Of a stretch of 52,030 nt of DNA, positions 34,071-42,126 are shown one piece after another. The DNA comes from Wenzhouxiangellaceae bacterium (GTDB lineage Bacteria; Pseudomonadota; Gammaproteobacteria; Xanthomonadales; Wenzhouxiangellaceae): contig JANQPN010000036.1 of assembly GCA_028289455.1 (NCBI GenBank), positions 1 to 52,030 of the forward strand, given 5' to 3'. Numbering within the stretch: the stretch's first letter is position 1; each line of letters starts with the position of its first letter. A model generated the notes under the pieces. The model saw nothing but the letters and a program-made list of their open reading frames with translations, did no database searches and was not told the origin of the DNA. A program made the position numbers and the translations under genes.

Positions 34071-35071
34071 ATGTTTTTACTAAATTCTGTATGGCTGGTG
34101 ACCCGATCCACCAGCTCCTGCTCCAGCCAACTGGTTAAACTCCAGTTGCGGATAAATCCGCAATGACCACCATAGTCATGCACCTCGGTATGCAGATTGG
34201 GGTTGTCAGGCAATAATGCAAAATCTGTGACGGGAATTATCGGGTCATCTTTAGCGGTAATGATGGTCGATGGTATCTGTAGATCCTTCAGATAATCACC
34301 GTCGATCGAGTAACCACGGAAATAATCTTCAACTTCTGAATAGTCGGTATGGCGCTTGACCAGCACCTCGGTCATGGCGTGCAGATTATGCATAGCAGTC
34401 CAGTTATCGAAATTGTACTGCTCGGGAAACAGCTCTGCCTTGATCCGCAGTGAGTTGCGCCATTTGCGCATGAAGTACTTTTCATAAATGAAAAAGCCCT
34501 GCTCCATGGCATCCAGAACATGGCGCGGCACGATAACCGGACTGATGGCATAAGTCTGCACCGGCGCAACGGGAAAAGTATGCGCGCGGTTGGACACCCG
34601 CAGGGCAAAATTGCCGCCCAGTGAGAAACCGACAATAAATACCGGGACTTTGCTGTCAGATGCAAGAATTTTGACTGCGTCGGCCACTTCATCCAGGCGG
34701 CATGAATGAAATAATCCGGCATTCAGATAATGCGAGGTACCGTGATCACGAAAATTAAGCCGGATGGTTTCACAGCCTGCCTGCCAGAAAGCATTGCCCA
34801 CAGCCAGCAGATAACTGGAGTCTACGGATCCTTCCCAGCCATGCAGCAGGATGATTCGCGCCAATGGCTGGTTGTTGCGGGCCATAGTCCGTTTGGCCAG
34901 CAGGCGTGGTCCTTTGGGTGTGGCGACAATTTCGAACTGGCTATGTGCCTGATAGGCTTTAACCCGGTTTTTAATTCGCCAGCGGCGTGGCGGACTGCTG
35001 ACCAGCATTGACTGTATATGCCGGTTGCGCAGCATCCAGGAAGGTTTAAATTGTGGTGTGGTTGATGTCAT
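34067..35071 (-). CDS. YheT-like alpha/beta-fold hydrolase
   Basis: This 334-residue cytoplasmic protein is of the YheT/ABHD1-3 type. The N-terminus FKPSWMLRNRHIQSML is characteristic of this family. The oxyanion segment is LLHGWEGSVDSSY (75-87). The nucleophile elbow is GFSLGG with S150. The acid is probably the Asp in ITAKDDPIIP, and the His is in DYGGHCGFI near the C-terminus, so the triad appears complete. Homologues are lipid or ester hydrolases whose bacterial substrates are mostly unknown. It overlaps the acyltransferase gene upstream (35071-35068) and the TPR gene downstream (34070-34067) by ATGA, so the three are translationally coupled. Pairing with an acyltransferase favours an acyl-lipid substrate. 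Confidence 0.88.
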   Translation of the reverse strand: MTSTTPQFKPSWMLRNRHIQSMLVSSPPRRWRIKNRVKAYQAHSQFEIVATPKGPRLLAKRTMARNNQPLARIILLHGWEGSVDSSYLLAVGNAFWQAGCETIRLNFRDHGTSHYLNAGLFHSCRLDEVADAVKILASDSKVPVFIVGFSLGGNFALRVSNRAHTFPVAPVQTYAISPVIVPRHVLDAMEQGFFIYEKYFMRKWRNSLRIKAELFPEQYNFDNWTAMHNLHAMTEVLVKRHTDYSEVEDYFRGYSIDGDYLKDLQIPSTIITAKDDPIIPVTDFALLPDNPNLHTEVHDYGGHCGFIRNWSLTSWLEQELVDRVTSHTEFSKNI

Positions 35072-35856
35072 ACAGGCCGCTCGCGTCTGGCACGTTCATG
35101 GTCGAGCACATTATCAGGATCATAGCAATCACGCACCAGTTTTTCTGATAGTGCTGCAATCTGTCTGCGCTGGGTTTGCTGGTTGGTCGGCAGCAGTTGA
35201 AGTGCATGAACTTCTACATCGGTAATCGGCGCAGTCAGCAAACGGAAAAAACTGAAAGCAAAGCCCTCATTGGGTTTGAACCTTGAGCGTTGCGAAAGCA
35301 GTCCGTTTTCCAGGTAGCGGATGGCAATCGGCTGAACCGGTGCCTGATTAGTGATGGCCGGGGCAAACAGGCGTCCGTGAAAACGACCAACACCGGGGGT
35401 CAACGGCACTCCGGCTTCCGGGAATATCAATACGATCTTGTCGCTGGCGAGCGCCTGGTGCATTCCATCCTGGGCCTGACTGGAGGATTCGGCACTGCCG
35501 CGCTTCAAAAACAATGTACCGGCAGCGGCTACCAGAAATCCGACCAGGGGCCAGGTGCGGATTTCCTGTTTGGCTACGAATGACAACGGTTCAATACTTA
35601 ATAGTACGATGACGTCCTGCCAGGACTGGTGGTTGGCAACGACCAGTAACGGCCCATGATGCAGTTGTCCCGACAGCTTGACCCGCAGGCCAAACAGCCG
35701 GCAGGTCAGTTTGGCCCAGTATCGCATTGCATGTTGTGCCAGTGTATAGCGCCCCAGTTGGATACGGTGGCCCAACGGGTTACAAAACAGCAGCGATAAA
35801 ATGCTGGCAATGGCCTGAATGGCCAATAGCGGTAATCGATACAGCAGGTGCAGCAT
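35068..35856 (-). CDS. Lysophosphatidic acid acyltransferase-type (PlsC-like) enzyme
   Basis: This 262-residue membrane-associated protein belongs to the glycerolipid acyltransferase family, which moves acyl chains from ACP or CoA to lysophospholipids. A hydrophobic N-terminus (8-25) anchors it. The catalytic HX4D motif is NHQSWQD, with H76 and D81. Block III, usually FPEGTRS, reads FPEAGVPL (145-152), a departure seen in PlsC-like relatives that act on other lipids. FVAKQEI and FLKRGS match blocks II and the intervening strand. It follows the thioesterase gene by 11 bases and overlaps the hydrolase gene. It is probably an accessory acyltransferase rather than the main PlsC; acceptor unknown. 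Confidence 0.85.
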   Translation of the reverse strand: MLHLLYRLPLLAIQAIASILSLLFCNPLGHRIQLGRYTLAQHAMRYWAKLTCRLFGLRVKLSGQLHHGPLLVVANHQSWQDVIVLLSIEPLSFVAKQEIRTWPLVGFLVAAAGTLFLKRGSAESSSQAQDGMHQALASDKIVLIFPEAGVPLTPGVGRFHGRLFAPAITNQAPVQPIAIRYLENGLLSQRSRFKPNEGFAFSFFRLLTAPITDVEVHALQLLPTNQQTQRRQIAALSEKLVRDCYDPDNVLDHERARRERPV

Positions 35857-35867
35857 GCAATAAAAGG

Positions 35868-36311
35868 TTATTTGCCGGCAACTATGGCTGCAGTCAGTCG
35901 ACCGGCACTGATCAGGCGCTGCTCACTGTCGTGAACCCGCACTTCCCAGACGTGCGTAGTGCGCCCGGTATGCAGAGCTCTGACTGTTCCGGTAACTTTG
36001 CCGGAAGTTATGCCGCGAACATGATTGGCATTGATTTCTATACCCACTGCGCGTTGACCTTTTCGGGCAACCAGAATATACGAGGCCACACTGCCGAGGG
36101 TCTCAATCAAAGCCGCAGACGCACCGCCGTGTAACAGTCCATATGGCTGATGAGTGCGTTCATCAACAGGTAATTCGGCTTGAATGAAATCAGGCCCCAG
36201 TGCAGTGAACTGTAACCCCATCAGCTCATTGAGCGTATTCCTGCTGGAGCGGTTCAGTGCGGCAAGCGTTGCACCGGTCTGGGTGAAGTTGGTGATAGAC
36301 CTTGTTGTCAT
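35868..36311 (-). CDS. Hotdog-fold thioesterase (PaaI-like)
   Basis: This is a 147-residue cytoplasmic protein. The hotdog signature is HQPYGLLHGGASAALIETLGS, with HGG and the Glu that is catalytic in the family, and strand pairs GKVTGTVRALHTGRTTHVWEVRV close the sheet. Such enzymes hydrolyse acyl-CoA or aryl-CoA thioesters. Its start overlaps the stop of the DUF2007 gene by four bases (36311-36308), and the acyltransferase gene follows 11 bases later. A role in trimming or recycling acyl-CoA near a lipid acyltransferase fits the context. Confidence 0.88.
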   Translation of the reverse strand: MTTRSITNFTQTGATLAALNRSSRNTLNELMGLQFTALGPDFIQAELPVDERTHQPYGLLHGGASAALIETLGSVASYILVARKGQRAVGIEINANHVRGITSGKVTGTVRALHTGRTTHVWEVRVHDSEQRLISAGRLTAAIVAGK

Positions 36312-36667
36312 GATGTACTGTCAAACTCCGGGTTATCTGCAGGTGCTGATTCACCACATTGCCAGCAGCTTCCGAAGTTGCTGCTGTTAGGTTCTTTACA
36401 GTTCGGGCATTGCCAATCAGATTCGGTGTCAGCTGTCTGGGATTGTAACTTTTCCTGATGCTCGTGGAGAATTTTTCTGGCTTGTTCAGCCTGTTGTTCA
36501 GGAACCCATACCGATGGTGCAGCACCTTTGCTGTACAACACTTCAACCGCGACAGACCAAAGTTCCATCTGGCGTAACTCTACGGTAATACCTTCTGCTT
36601 CCAGAGCAATTTTTGCCAATCCTGCCTGCAATGGGTTCTCCGCTACCCATACCTTGCTCCAGCTCAT
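36308..36667 (-). CDS. DUF2007-type signalling protein with RanBP2-like zinc finger
   Basis: I start this 119-residue protein at ATG 36667, because residues from there (MSWSKVWVAENPLQAGLAK) match the DUF2007 beginning and GGGA lies upstream. A longer reading to 36802 adds a Cys-rich stretch with no domain. The N-terminal domain (1-75) has the DUF2007 beta-alpha pattern ALEAEGITVELRQMELWSV and APSVWVPEQQAEQARKIL, related to PII-like and ACT-like folds. The C-terminus carries WQCPNCKEPNSSNFGSCWQC, which fits W-x-C-x2-C-x3-N-x6-C-x2-C exactly, the RanBP2-type zinc ribbon spacing. It is the first gene of the five-gene operon with thioesterase and acyltransferase. A regulatory or protein-docking role is likely; the target is unknown. 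Confidence 0.75.
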   Translation of the reverse strand: MSWSKVWVAENPLQAGLAKIALEAEGITVELRQMELWSVAVEVLYSKGAAPSVWVPEQQAEQARKILHEHQEKLQSQTADTESDWQCPNCKEPNSSNFGSCWQCGESAPADNPEFDSTS

Positions 36668-36793
36668 ATTATTCCCGGTTGCCATATCAGCCGCCAAGCA
36701 TACCAAACAGCATGGCTGCAGATTGCACAATATGGCTGGAAAACACCAGCAATGTGCTCCATATACAAGGGTTTGGAAGCAGAAAAGCCGGCT

Positions 36794-37807
36794 ATGACGC
36801 ATACCGTTACCATCCAGTCCAGTGGCACCCGTTTTGAGGTTAACGAAGGTGAAAGTGTACTTGCGGCAGCGCTTCGCCAGGGAGTGATGTTGTCTTACTC
36901 ATGCCGTAACGGAACCTGTGCAAGCTGTCACGGACAGGTCCTGGAAGGTTCAATAAGCTATCCATTGTTACCGCCCAATGCGCTGACCGACGAGCAACAG
37001 CAGCAGGGTGAAGCATTGTTCTGTCAGGCAGTTCCATCATCTGATCTGATCATTCAGGCGCGTGAAATAGATGCGGTGCGTGATCTGCCGGTGCGCATGC
37101 TGCCGGCCCGTGTTCAGGAAAAAGTACTGCTGTCACCTACGGTAGCCCGTTTGCGGATGACCTTGCCTAAAGGCCAGCGACTGCAGTTTCTGGCGGGGCA
37201 ATACGTGGATATTCTGTTGCAGGGTGGCAAGCGCAGGGCGTTTTCTCTGGCATCAGCGCCACATCATGAAGAATACCTGGAACTGCATGTCAGGTATGTC
37301 GAAGGCGGTGATTTCACCGAATATGTATTCAACGAAATGCCGGAGCGTGCGATTATCCGTTTTGAAGGTCCGCTGGGGACATTCTTTCTACGTGAAGACA
37401 GTCAGCGGCCGATCTTGATGATGGCCGGTGGTACCGGTTTTGCGCCACTGAAAGCCATGCTGGAGCATTTGTATCATGCCGGCGATAAACGTCCGGTGCA
37501 TCTGTTCTGGGGGGCGCGCAACCTCGCTGAGTTGTATCAGCACGATACTGCACTGGGCTGGGCACAACGCCATGCGCATCTGCAGTATACCGGGGTGTTA
37601 TCGGAACCGGATGCGGAAAGCGGCTGGCAGGGTGCCAGCGGCTGGGTGCATGAGGCATTGCTGGCTGAATATCCTGAGTTGCAGGATTACGATGTGTATA
37701 TGAGTGGTCCACCGGCAATGATTGATGCTGCACGGCATGCTTTTCTGGAGAGCGGTCTGCCGGAAGACCAGCTATTCTATGACTCCTTTGATTTTGCACC
37801 GCGTTAG
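36794..37807 (+). CDS. Ferredoxin-FAD/NAD(P)H reductase fusion
   Basis: This 337-residue electron-transfer protein starts at ATG 36794; the open frame reaches upstream to 36752, but MTHTVTIQSSGTRF is the natural ferredoxin start. Residues 1-90 are a plant-type [2Fe-2S] ferredoxin with C37, C42, C45 and C77 (CRNGTCASC). Residues 105-200 bind FAD (RRAFSLAS, 147-154). The C-terminal part binds NAD(P)H (MMAGGTGFAPLKAML) and ends with LFYDSFDF. The order matches CDP-6-deoxy-delta-3,4-glucoseen reductase (AscD) and oxygenase reductases. No dehydrase or oxygenase partner is adjacent, so it may be a general reductase of the UbiB/UbiD-linked or hydroxylase-linked kind. It is divergent from the DUF2007 operon across 126 bases. 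Confidence 0.88.
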   Translation: MTHTVTIQSSGTRFEVNEGESVLAAALRQGVMLSYSCRNGTCASCHGQVLEGSISYPLLPPNALTDEQQQQGEALFCQAVPSSDLIIQAREIDAVRDLPVRMLPARVQEKVLLSPTVARLRMTLPKGQRLQFLAGQYVDILLQGGKRRAFSLASAPHHEEYLELHVRYVEGGDFTEYVFNEMPERAIIRFEGPLGTFFLREDSQRPILMMAGGTGFAPLKAMLEHLYHAGDKRPVHLFWGARNLAELYQHDTALGWAQRHAHLQYTGVLSEPDAESGWQGASGWVHEALLAEYPELQDYDVYMSGPPAMIDAARHAFLESGLPEDQLFYDSFDFAPR

Positions 37808-37910
37808 CACGTTATATGCTGCAGGCTGTATCGGCAAAGCGATAAAAAAACCGCACTAAGTAATCGAATCCGGCTCCAAAAAACAAACTGTGATCAGATG
37901 GGAGTTAAGG

Positions 37911-38225
37911 ATGAAGAAATTATTATTCGCCGGCCTGGCAGTCATATCAATGCAGGCCTGGGGCACAGATTTTGATTATCGGACCATCGCTCAGCGCCAT
38001 TCTGCCAGCGCATTAGCCGATGACACCGTAGCCGATGCGGTTATGCAGGGTGAATGCCTGGTTGGTCTTAAAGAGCTCAACTTTAAGAAAAAAGATAATT
38101 TTGATCCGGTAGCCGAGTGGACTTCATTTCGTTCCAGCTCATTGCTGGAGCAGTATCCGCCCTGTCAGGTATTGATCATGATGGAAGTTGCGCAGCGGCA
38201 GATACGCGCCGGTCAGACTGAATAG
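37911..38225 (+). CDS. Small exported protein of unknown function
   Basis: I start this 104-residue protein at ATG 37911, which has GGAG six bases upstream; a GTG at 37890 is less likely. Residues 1-18 (MKKLLFAGLAVISMQAWG) are a clear signal peptide with cleavage before TDFDY. The mature part is hydrophilic and helical, with two cysteines (GECLV and PPCQV) that could form a disulfide. No family is recognised. It stands alone between the reductase gene (103 bases upstream) and the TPR gene (102 bases downstream). Confidence 0.65.
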   Translation: MKKLLFAGLAVISMQAWGTDFDYRTIAQRHSASALADDTVADAVMQGECLVGLKELNFKKKDNFDPVAEWTSFRSSSLLEQYPPCQVLIMMEVAQRQIRAGQTE

Positions 38226-38258
38226 TCGTGATAATCGGCATGTATCAGGCTGTGACCT

Positions 38259-38288
38259 TTGGCAGTCGTCAAGTAGTTTGAGTATGCT
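38259..38288 (+). promoter_or_regulatory. Candidate sigma-70 promoter
   Basis: TTGGCA (38259-38264), an 18-base spacer and TATGCT (38283-38288) match the -35 and -10 consensus at five and four of six positions. Transcription would start near 38295, about 33 bases before the GTG of the TPR gene, which has GGAG upstream. Confidence 0.4.
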
Positions 38289-38327
38289 ACGCTCATAATA
38301 AACCGCCATATTGATCGGAGTAAGAGT

Positions 38328-40685
38328 GTGAACGTGTTTCGTGAGATCAGGGAACGGCATGTGCTCCAGGCTGTTGGAGTGTATGTAGGCGCATGCTGGG
38401 TGCTGGTGGAAATTCTCGACCGCCTGGTAGAACGTTACCTGCTGTCTCCAACCATTACTGATGTTGTTTTCTGGGGGTTGTATTCATTGCTTCCGGCAGT
38501 GGTGCTGATTGCCTATGCGCATGGCAAACCCGGTAAAGACACAGTAACCCGAAGCGAAATCGTTGGTGTTCCCATCAATCTGATTGCTACCGCGGGACTG
38601 CTGATTACCATGTTTTCCGGCGAACATATGGGCAGTACCGCTCAGAAAGTCATGGTGGTCAACGAAGATGGTCTGGCGGTTGAAGAATACATTCCCAAAG
38701 CCGGATTTCAACGTTCCATGGTGTTGTTTTTTTGGGATAACGTCAGCGGTGACCCGACATTGGACTGGCTACAATACGGCATAACCGAAATGCTGGCACA
38801 GGATTTGGATCAAAACCCGTATCTGAACCCGGTAACAGCCTATACCAATTACGAGTGGGGTTTCTATTCGCGTTTGCGCCGGGCAAGCATCGATGACGCC
38901 TTGGACGTGCCGCTGAGTCTGCAGCGCGAAATTACCGATAATTCCAATCAGCAATATTTTATCAATGGTGAAATCGATCAGTCAGATCGTGGTTATGCAT
39001 TGACAGCCCGGCTATATAAGCCCGAAGGGATTGAGCTTTTGAATGAATTCAATGTTACCGGAGCAGATGTGCTGACATTGATAGATACGCTGTCAAGCGA
39101 TATCAGAGAAGCACTCGAGGTGCCGGCTGGTGGCGGCCGGTTGGCGGATGATTTGCCGTTGTCGGAACAATACAGTGATTCTTTGCAGGCTATTGAGTAT
39201 TTCATCAGCGCCAAAAACCACCGTTTGCTGGAAAACGACTTCCAACAGGCTATCGACATGCTGGATAACGCTCTGGAAATAGACCAGACTTTTGCACTGG
39301 CTGGCTTAAGCAAAGTTGATTTGGTGCTTGATCAGGGCCGCTCTGAAGAAGCCATCAGGCTCGCGCGTTCTGTTGAGCCCTATGAATACAAGTTATCGGC
39401 TGAAAACAGAGACCTGTTGAAAGTCATTATCTACAACCTTTCCGGAGAGCGGGAGAAGAGCACCGCCATTCTGAAAAAAAGAGCCGAGCTGAGTCCCTTT
39501 GATGCCAATGTCCATTGGGGACTGGCGAATCACTTTAAATGGACCGGGCAGTTGGATGAAGCGACACTGGCGTATGAAAAAGTGTTGCAGTTGGATAGCA
39601 ATGACAGCCGACCATTGGCTGAATTGTCGACTTTGTACCGTGCTGCTGGAGAAATAGATAAGGCGATTCAATTTGCTGTTGATTACACCCGGATGCGGCC
39701 TGATGATATGGGAGCAGCGATTAATCTTGGTATTTTGTATCTGGACACCGGCAACCGGGAACAGGCCAGGGCACAATTCGAAAAAGCCAATCTGCTGCGC
39801 TCGGGAGTGGTCTCGCCCTTGATTAATCTGGCAGAGCTGGAAGCACGCTCGGGTAATCCCTCAGCAGCAAGAAAATATCTGGATCAGGCAAGGGACATTG
39901 CCAATAGTCCGCAACAGCATAGTCTGGTGTTGGCAGAGCGCATTCGTCTGCTGGAACGTGAAGGCCGCCTGCGTGATGCGATAGTCATGCTGCAGGATCT
40001 GCGTGCGTATGAAGAGCAGTACAACACACCCATTGAGATTGTGTTCGAAGTTGATATGCAGATGCTGAGTTTCTACACCCAGTTAGGTGAGCTGGATCGT
40101 GCTGAAGAGTTACTTGCAGCAAACGAAGCGCGATTACAGGCGCCACTGAATCAATTTATGCAGATCGGCCATGTATTTAATAATTTGATGCGAGGGAACC
40201 ATGCTGAAGCAGAGCTGGCTATCAATCGCACAGATGCTTTAATGCAGCAGTTTGGTCTGGAGCATATTCGCTTTCAGATAGATTATGCGCGTGGCCTGTT
40301 AAAACATGATCAGCAGGAGTATCTGCAGGCAGCTGAATACTTTCAGGCTGCCATCGATAAAATACAAGGTTCCATTCTCGGTGGAAACCTGTCTTACTTG
40401 ATGGCAAATCTTTACAGTAGCGTTGCACGTAACCTAACGCTGTCGGGTGACCTTGATGGCGCGCTGATGGCTTTGCAGCGTGGCTTTGAACTGGATAATG
40501 CGCGTGGTGAATTATGGACAGAACGCGCCAGGCTGCAATGGCAGCAGCAGCAAACTGCGCTGGCCAAAGCCTCAATGAATTATGCTTTGGCTATCTGGGA
40601 GCAGGCCGATAATGAGTACCATGCCTATGCAAAAGCACTCGAGCTGGCAGCAGAGATGGGCGTGGTTGATACAGGTGATAGCTAG
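38328..40685 (+). CDS. Membrane TPR protein with TolB/FlgO-like domain
   Basis: This 785-residue protein starts at GTG 38328 (GGAG upstream). The N-terminus FREIRERHVLQAVGVYVGACWVLVEI is typical of membrane TPR and cyclase-associated proteins. Three hydrophobic helices lie at about 15-31, 46-64 and 83-97. Residues 127-245 (MVLFFWDNVSGDPTLDWLQYGITEMLAQDL, then YFINGEIDQSDRGYALTARLY) match the TolB-N/FlgO-like domain that in relatives sits between an adenylate cyclase or kinase and TPRs. From 280 to 770 it is continuous tetratricopeptide repeats, probably periplasmic. No cyclase, kinase or DNA-binding domain is present, so it may be a scaffold or a lone sensor. It is convergent with hemY, with an inverted repeat between. 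Confidence 0.78.
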   Translation: MNVFREIRERHVLQAVGVYVGACWVLVEILDRLVERYLLSPTITDVVFWGLYSLLPAVVLIAYAHGKPGKDTVTRSEIVGVPINLIATAGLLITMFSGEHMGSTAQKVMVVNEDGLAVEEYIPKAGFQRSMVLFFWDNVSGDPTLDWLQYGITEMLAQDLDQNPYLNPVTAYTNYEWGFYSRLRRASIDDALDVPLSLQREITDNSNQQYFINGEIDQSDRGYALTARLYKPEGIELLNEFNVTGADVLTLIDTLSSDIREALEVPAGGGRLADDLPLSEQYSDSLQAIEYFISAKNHRLLENDFQQAIDMLDNALEIDQTFALAGLSKVDLVLDQGRSEEAIRLARSVEPYEYKLSAENRDLLKVIIYNLSGEREKSTAILKKRAELSPFDANVHWGLANHFKWTGQLDEATLAYEKVLQLDSNDSRPLAELSTLYRAAGEIDKAIQFAVDYTRMRPDDMGAAINLGILYLDTGNREQARAQFEKANLLRSGVVSPLINLAELEARSGNPSAARKYLDQARDIANSPQQHSLVLAERIRLLEREGRLRDAIVMLQDLRAYEEQYNTPIEIVFEVDMQMLSFYTQLGELDRAEELLAANEARLQAPLNQFMQIGHVFNNLMRGNHAEAELAINRTDALMQQFGLEHIRFQIDYARGLLKHDQQEYLQAAEYFQAAIDKIQGSILGGNLSYLMANLYSSVARNLTLSGDLDGALMALQRGFELDNARGELWTERARLQWQQQQTALAKASMNYALAIWEQADNEYHAYAKALELAAEMGVVDTGDS

Positions 40686-40695
40686 TTGAAATAAT

Positions 40696-40727
40696 CAGGC
40701 AGGTTGTGATCACTCTAAACCTGCCTG
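40696..40727. terminator. Bidirectional hairpin between TPR gene and hemY
   Basis: CAGGCAGGTT (40696-40705) and AACCTGCCTG (40718-40727) form a perfect ten-base-pair stem with a twelve-base loop. It lies between the stops of two convergent genes (40685 and 40738). Short T-runs (ATTTG on plus, ATTATTT on minus) follow. It probably ends transcripts from both sides. Confidence 0.65.
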
Positions 40728-40737
40728 CTGATTTGTA

Positions 40738-42126
40738 TCAATCGGCTTTCCGTGTTTCTTCGTCATTGTCGGCATGATAGGCTTCCGGCACAGTCACCAG
40801 CTCGCCGATAGCATCATGATCCTGAGGGTAATCGGATTCTTTAGTCACTGACTGTTCGGTCAGCTGCTGCAGCTGTCCAGGCACCAGAACGGTTTCAGCA
40901 GCTTCCCCGGTAAGCACCTGTTCAGAGGGCTGCCCTAGAGTGAGCAGTTCCTGATATTTAACCGGTTGTCCCTGGGCAAGCTGCAAAGCGTTATGGTAAC
41001 AACGCATTGCCGGTTCGATGTCACCTTGCCGCTCCAATAATTCTCCCAGAGCCTGATAGGTTTTCTGGGCAGGTTTGAGCCGCAGGCTTTCGAGCAGGTG
41101 CGCCCGGGCTTTACCCCATAACCGCTGATGAATGCAAAGCTGTCCCAGAACACGTTCTATGACGGCATTATCCGGGTGCTTGCGGCGCCATTTTTCAACC
41201 TGACTAAGCGCTTTTTCCGAATTATCGGTATGACATTGAGGGTACATATCCAGCAAATCGTCATCCCACTGTTTGTCCAGTGCTGTGGTCAGGGCGCGAT
41301 CGGCCAGACGGGGTAAGCCAAAAGCCAGAGATCGCTGTACATAACATTTAACTACTGCCGGTTCAGTGCGCAGCGTACGCAGCAGCGCTTCCCAGTTTTT
41401 CTGCAGTGCATCGCTGTTCTCGGCATTTTGTATCTCATGCGTGGCAGCCAGAATGTGTATGTCATTTTCACCACTGCGATCAATAATCCTGGCTTTACGC
41501 ATAGCCGGCAGCAATTCCCGGAAACGCGCCCATTGCGCCTGTTCGCGATAACAGTGCGCCAGCATCTTTAAAACCTGAGGGTGATGCCTGCGGCGGCGTC
41601 GAAGTTGTTTAAGAATGGGAATGGCCTGAGCATAGTTATTGCGCGTTATATATAGCCGTGCGCGGCTCAGCTCGAGTAGAAATTTGGTGCGCGACTGGCC
41701 GTTATCGGCGGCTTCCAGGTATTGCTGCTGACGCAGCTCGGAAGCTTCATCATTAACCTGGCTGGATGCTGCCCGTGCAGCTGCCAGGTAGCCGGCCCGC
41801 TGCAACCCGCTGGGTTCGGCAGATCGCTGCAGGGCTTTTTCAGCCTGAGACCAGTTGCCTTCAGCCAGGGCAAGTAAACCGTGTTCCATCCGCCGCCGGG
41901 CCAGATTGCGTGCTGCACGGCGGGGCGCATTGATCAGCCAGAACAATGCTTTCAGCAAAACAAAAATCAGCAGAATGGCCACAGCAATGACAACAACTGT
42001 GGTTTCTACTGTCCAGCTGCCGAACTGCAGCAGCACATAACCGGGGTCGTTACTGACTACCGGGGCCAGTGCAGCGGCAGCAACCAAAACAGCCAGGGCG
42101 ATTAAAAAAATCAGCCAGGTACGCAT
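40738..42126 (-). CDS. hemY: Heme-biosynthesis-associated TPR membrane protein HemY
   Basis: This 462-residue inner-membrane protein has helices at about 5-22 and 38-60, followed by arginine-rich RRAARNLARRRMEHGL and tetratricopeptide repeats to the end, as in gammaproteobacterial HemY. It is the TPR protein encoded after hemX, distinct from the protoporphyrinogen oxidase that shares the name in Gram-positives. Its precise role in late heme synthesis is not settled. The start codon overlaps the hemX stop by one base (TGATG). The C-terminal 60 residues are acidic and low in complexity. Confidence 0.9.
   Translation of the reverse strand: MRTWLIFLIALAVLVAAAALAPVVSNDPGYVLLQFGSWTVETTVVVIAVAILLIFVLLKALFWLINAPRRAARNLARRRMEHGLLALAEGNWSQAEKALQRSAEPSGLQRAGYLAAARAASSQVNDEASELRQQQYLEAADNGQSRTKFLLELSRARLYITRNNYAQAIPILKQLRRRRRHHPQVLKMLAHCYREQAQWARFRELLPAMRKARIIDRSGENDIHILAATHEIQNAENSDALQKNWEALLRTLRTEPAVVKCYVQRSLAFGLPRLADRALTTALDKQWDDDLLDMYPQCHTDNSEKALSQVEKWRRKHPDNAVIERVLGQLCIHQRLWGKARAHLLESLRLKPAQKTYQALGELLERQGDIEPAMRCYHNALQLAQGQPVKYQELLTLGQPSEQVLTGEAAETVLVPGQLQQLTEQSVTKESDYPQDHDAIGELVTVPEAYHADNDEETRKAD

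Noticed and set aside
33447..34166. 239-codon plus-strand frame opposite the TPR gene
   Set aside because: It is antisense to clear TPR repeats and crosses the overlap into the hydrolase gene; no start signal.
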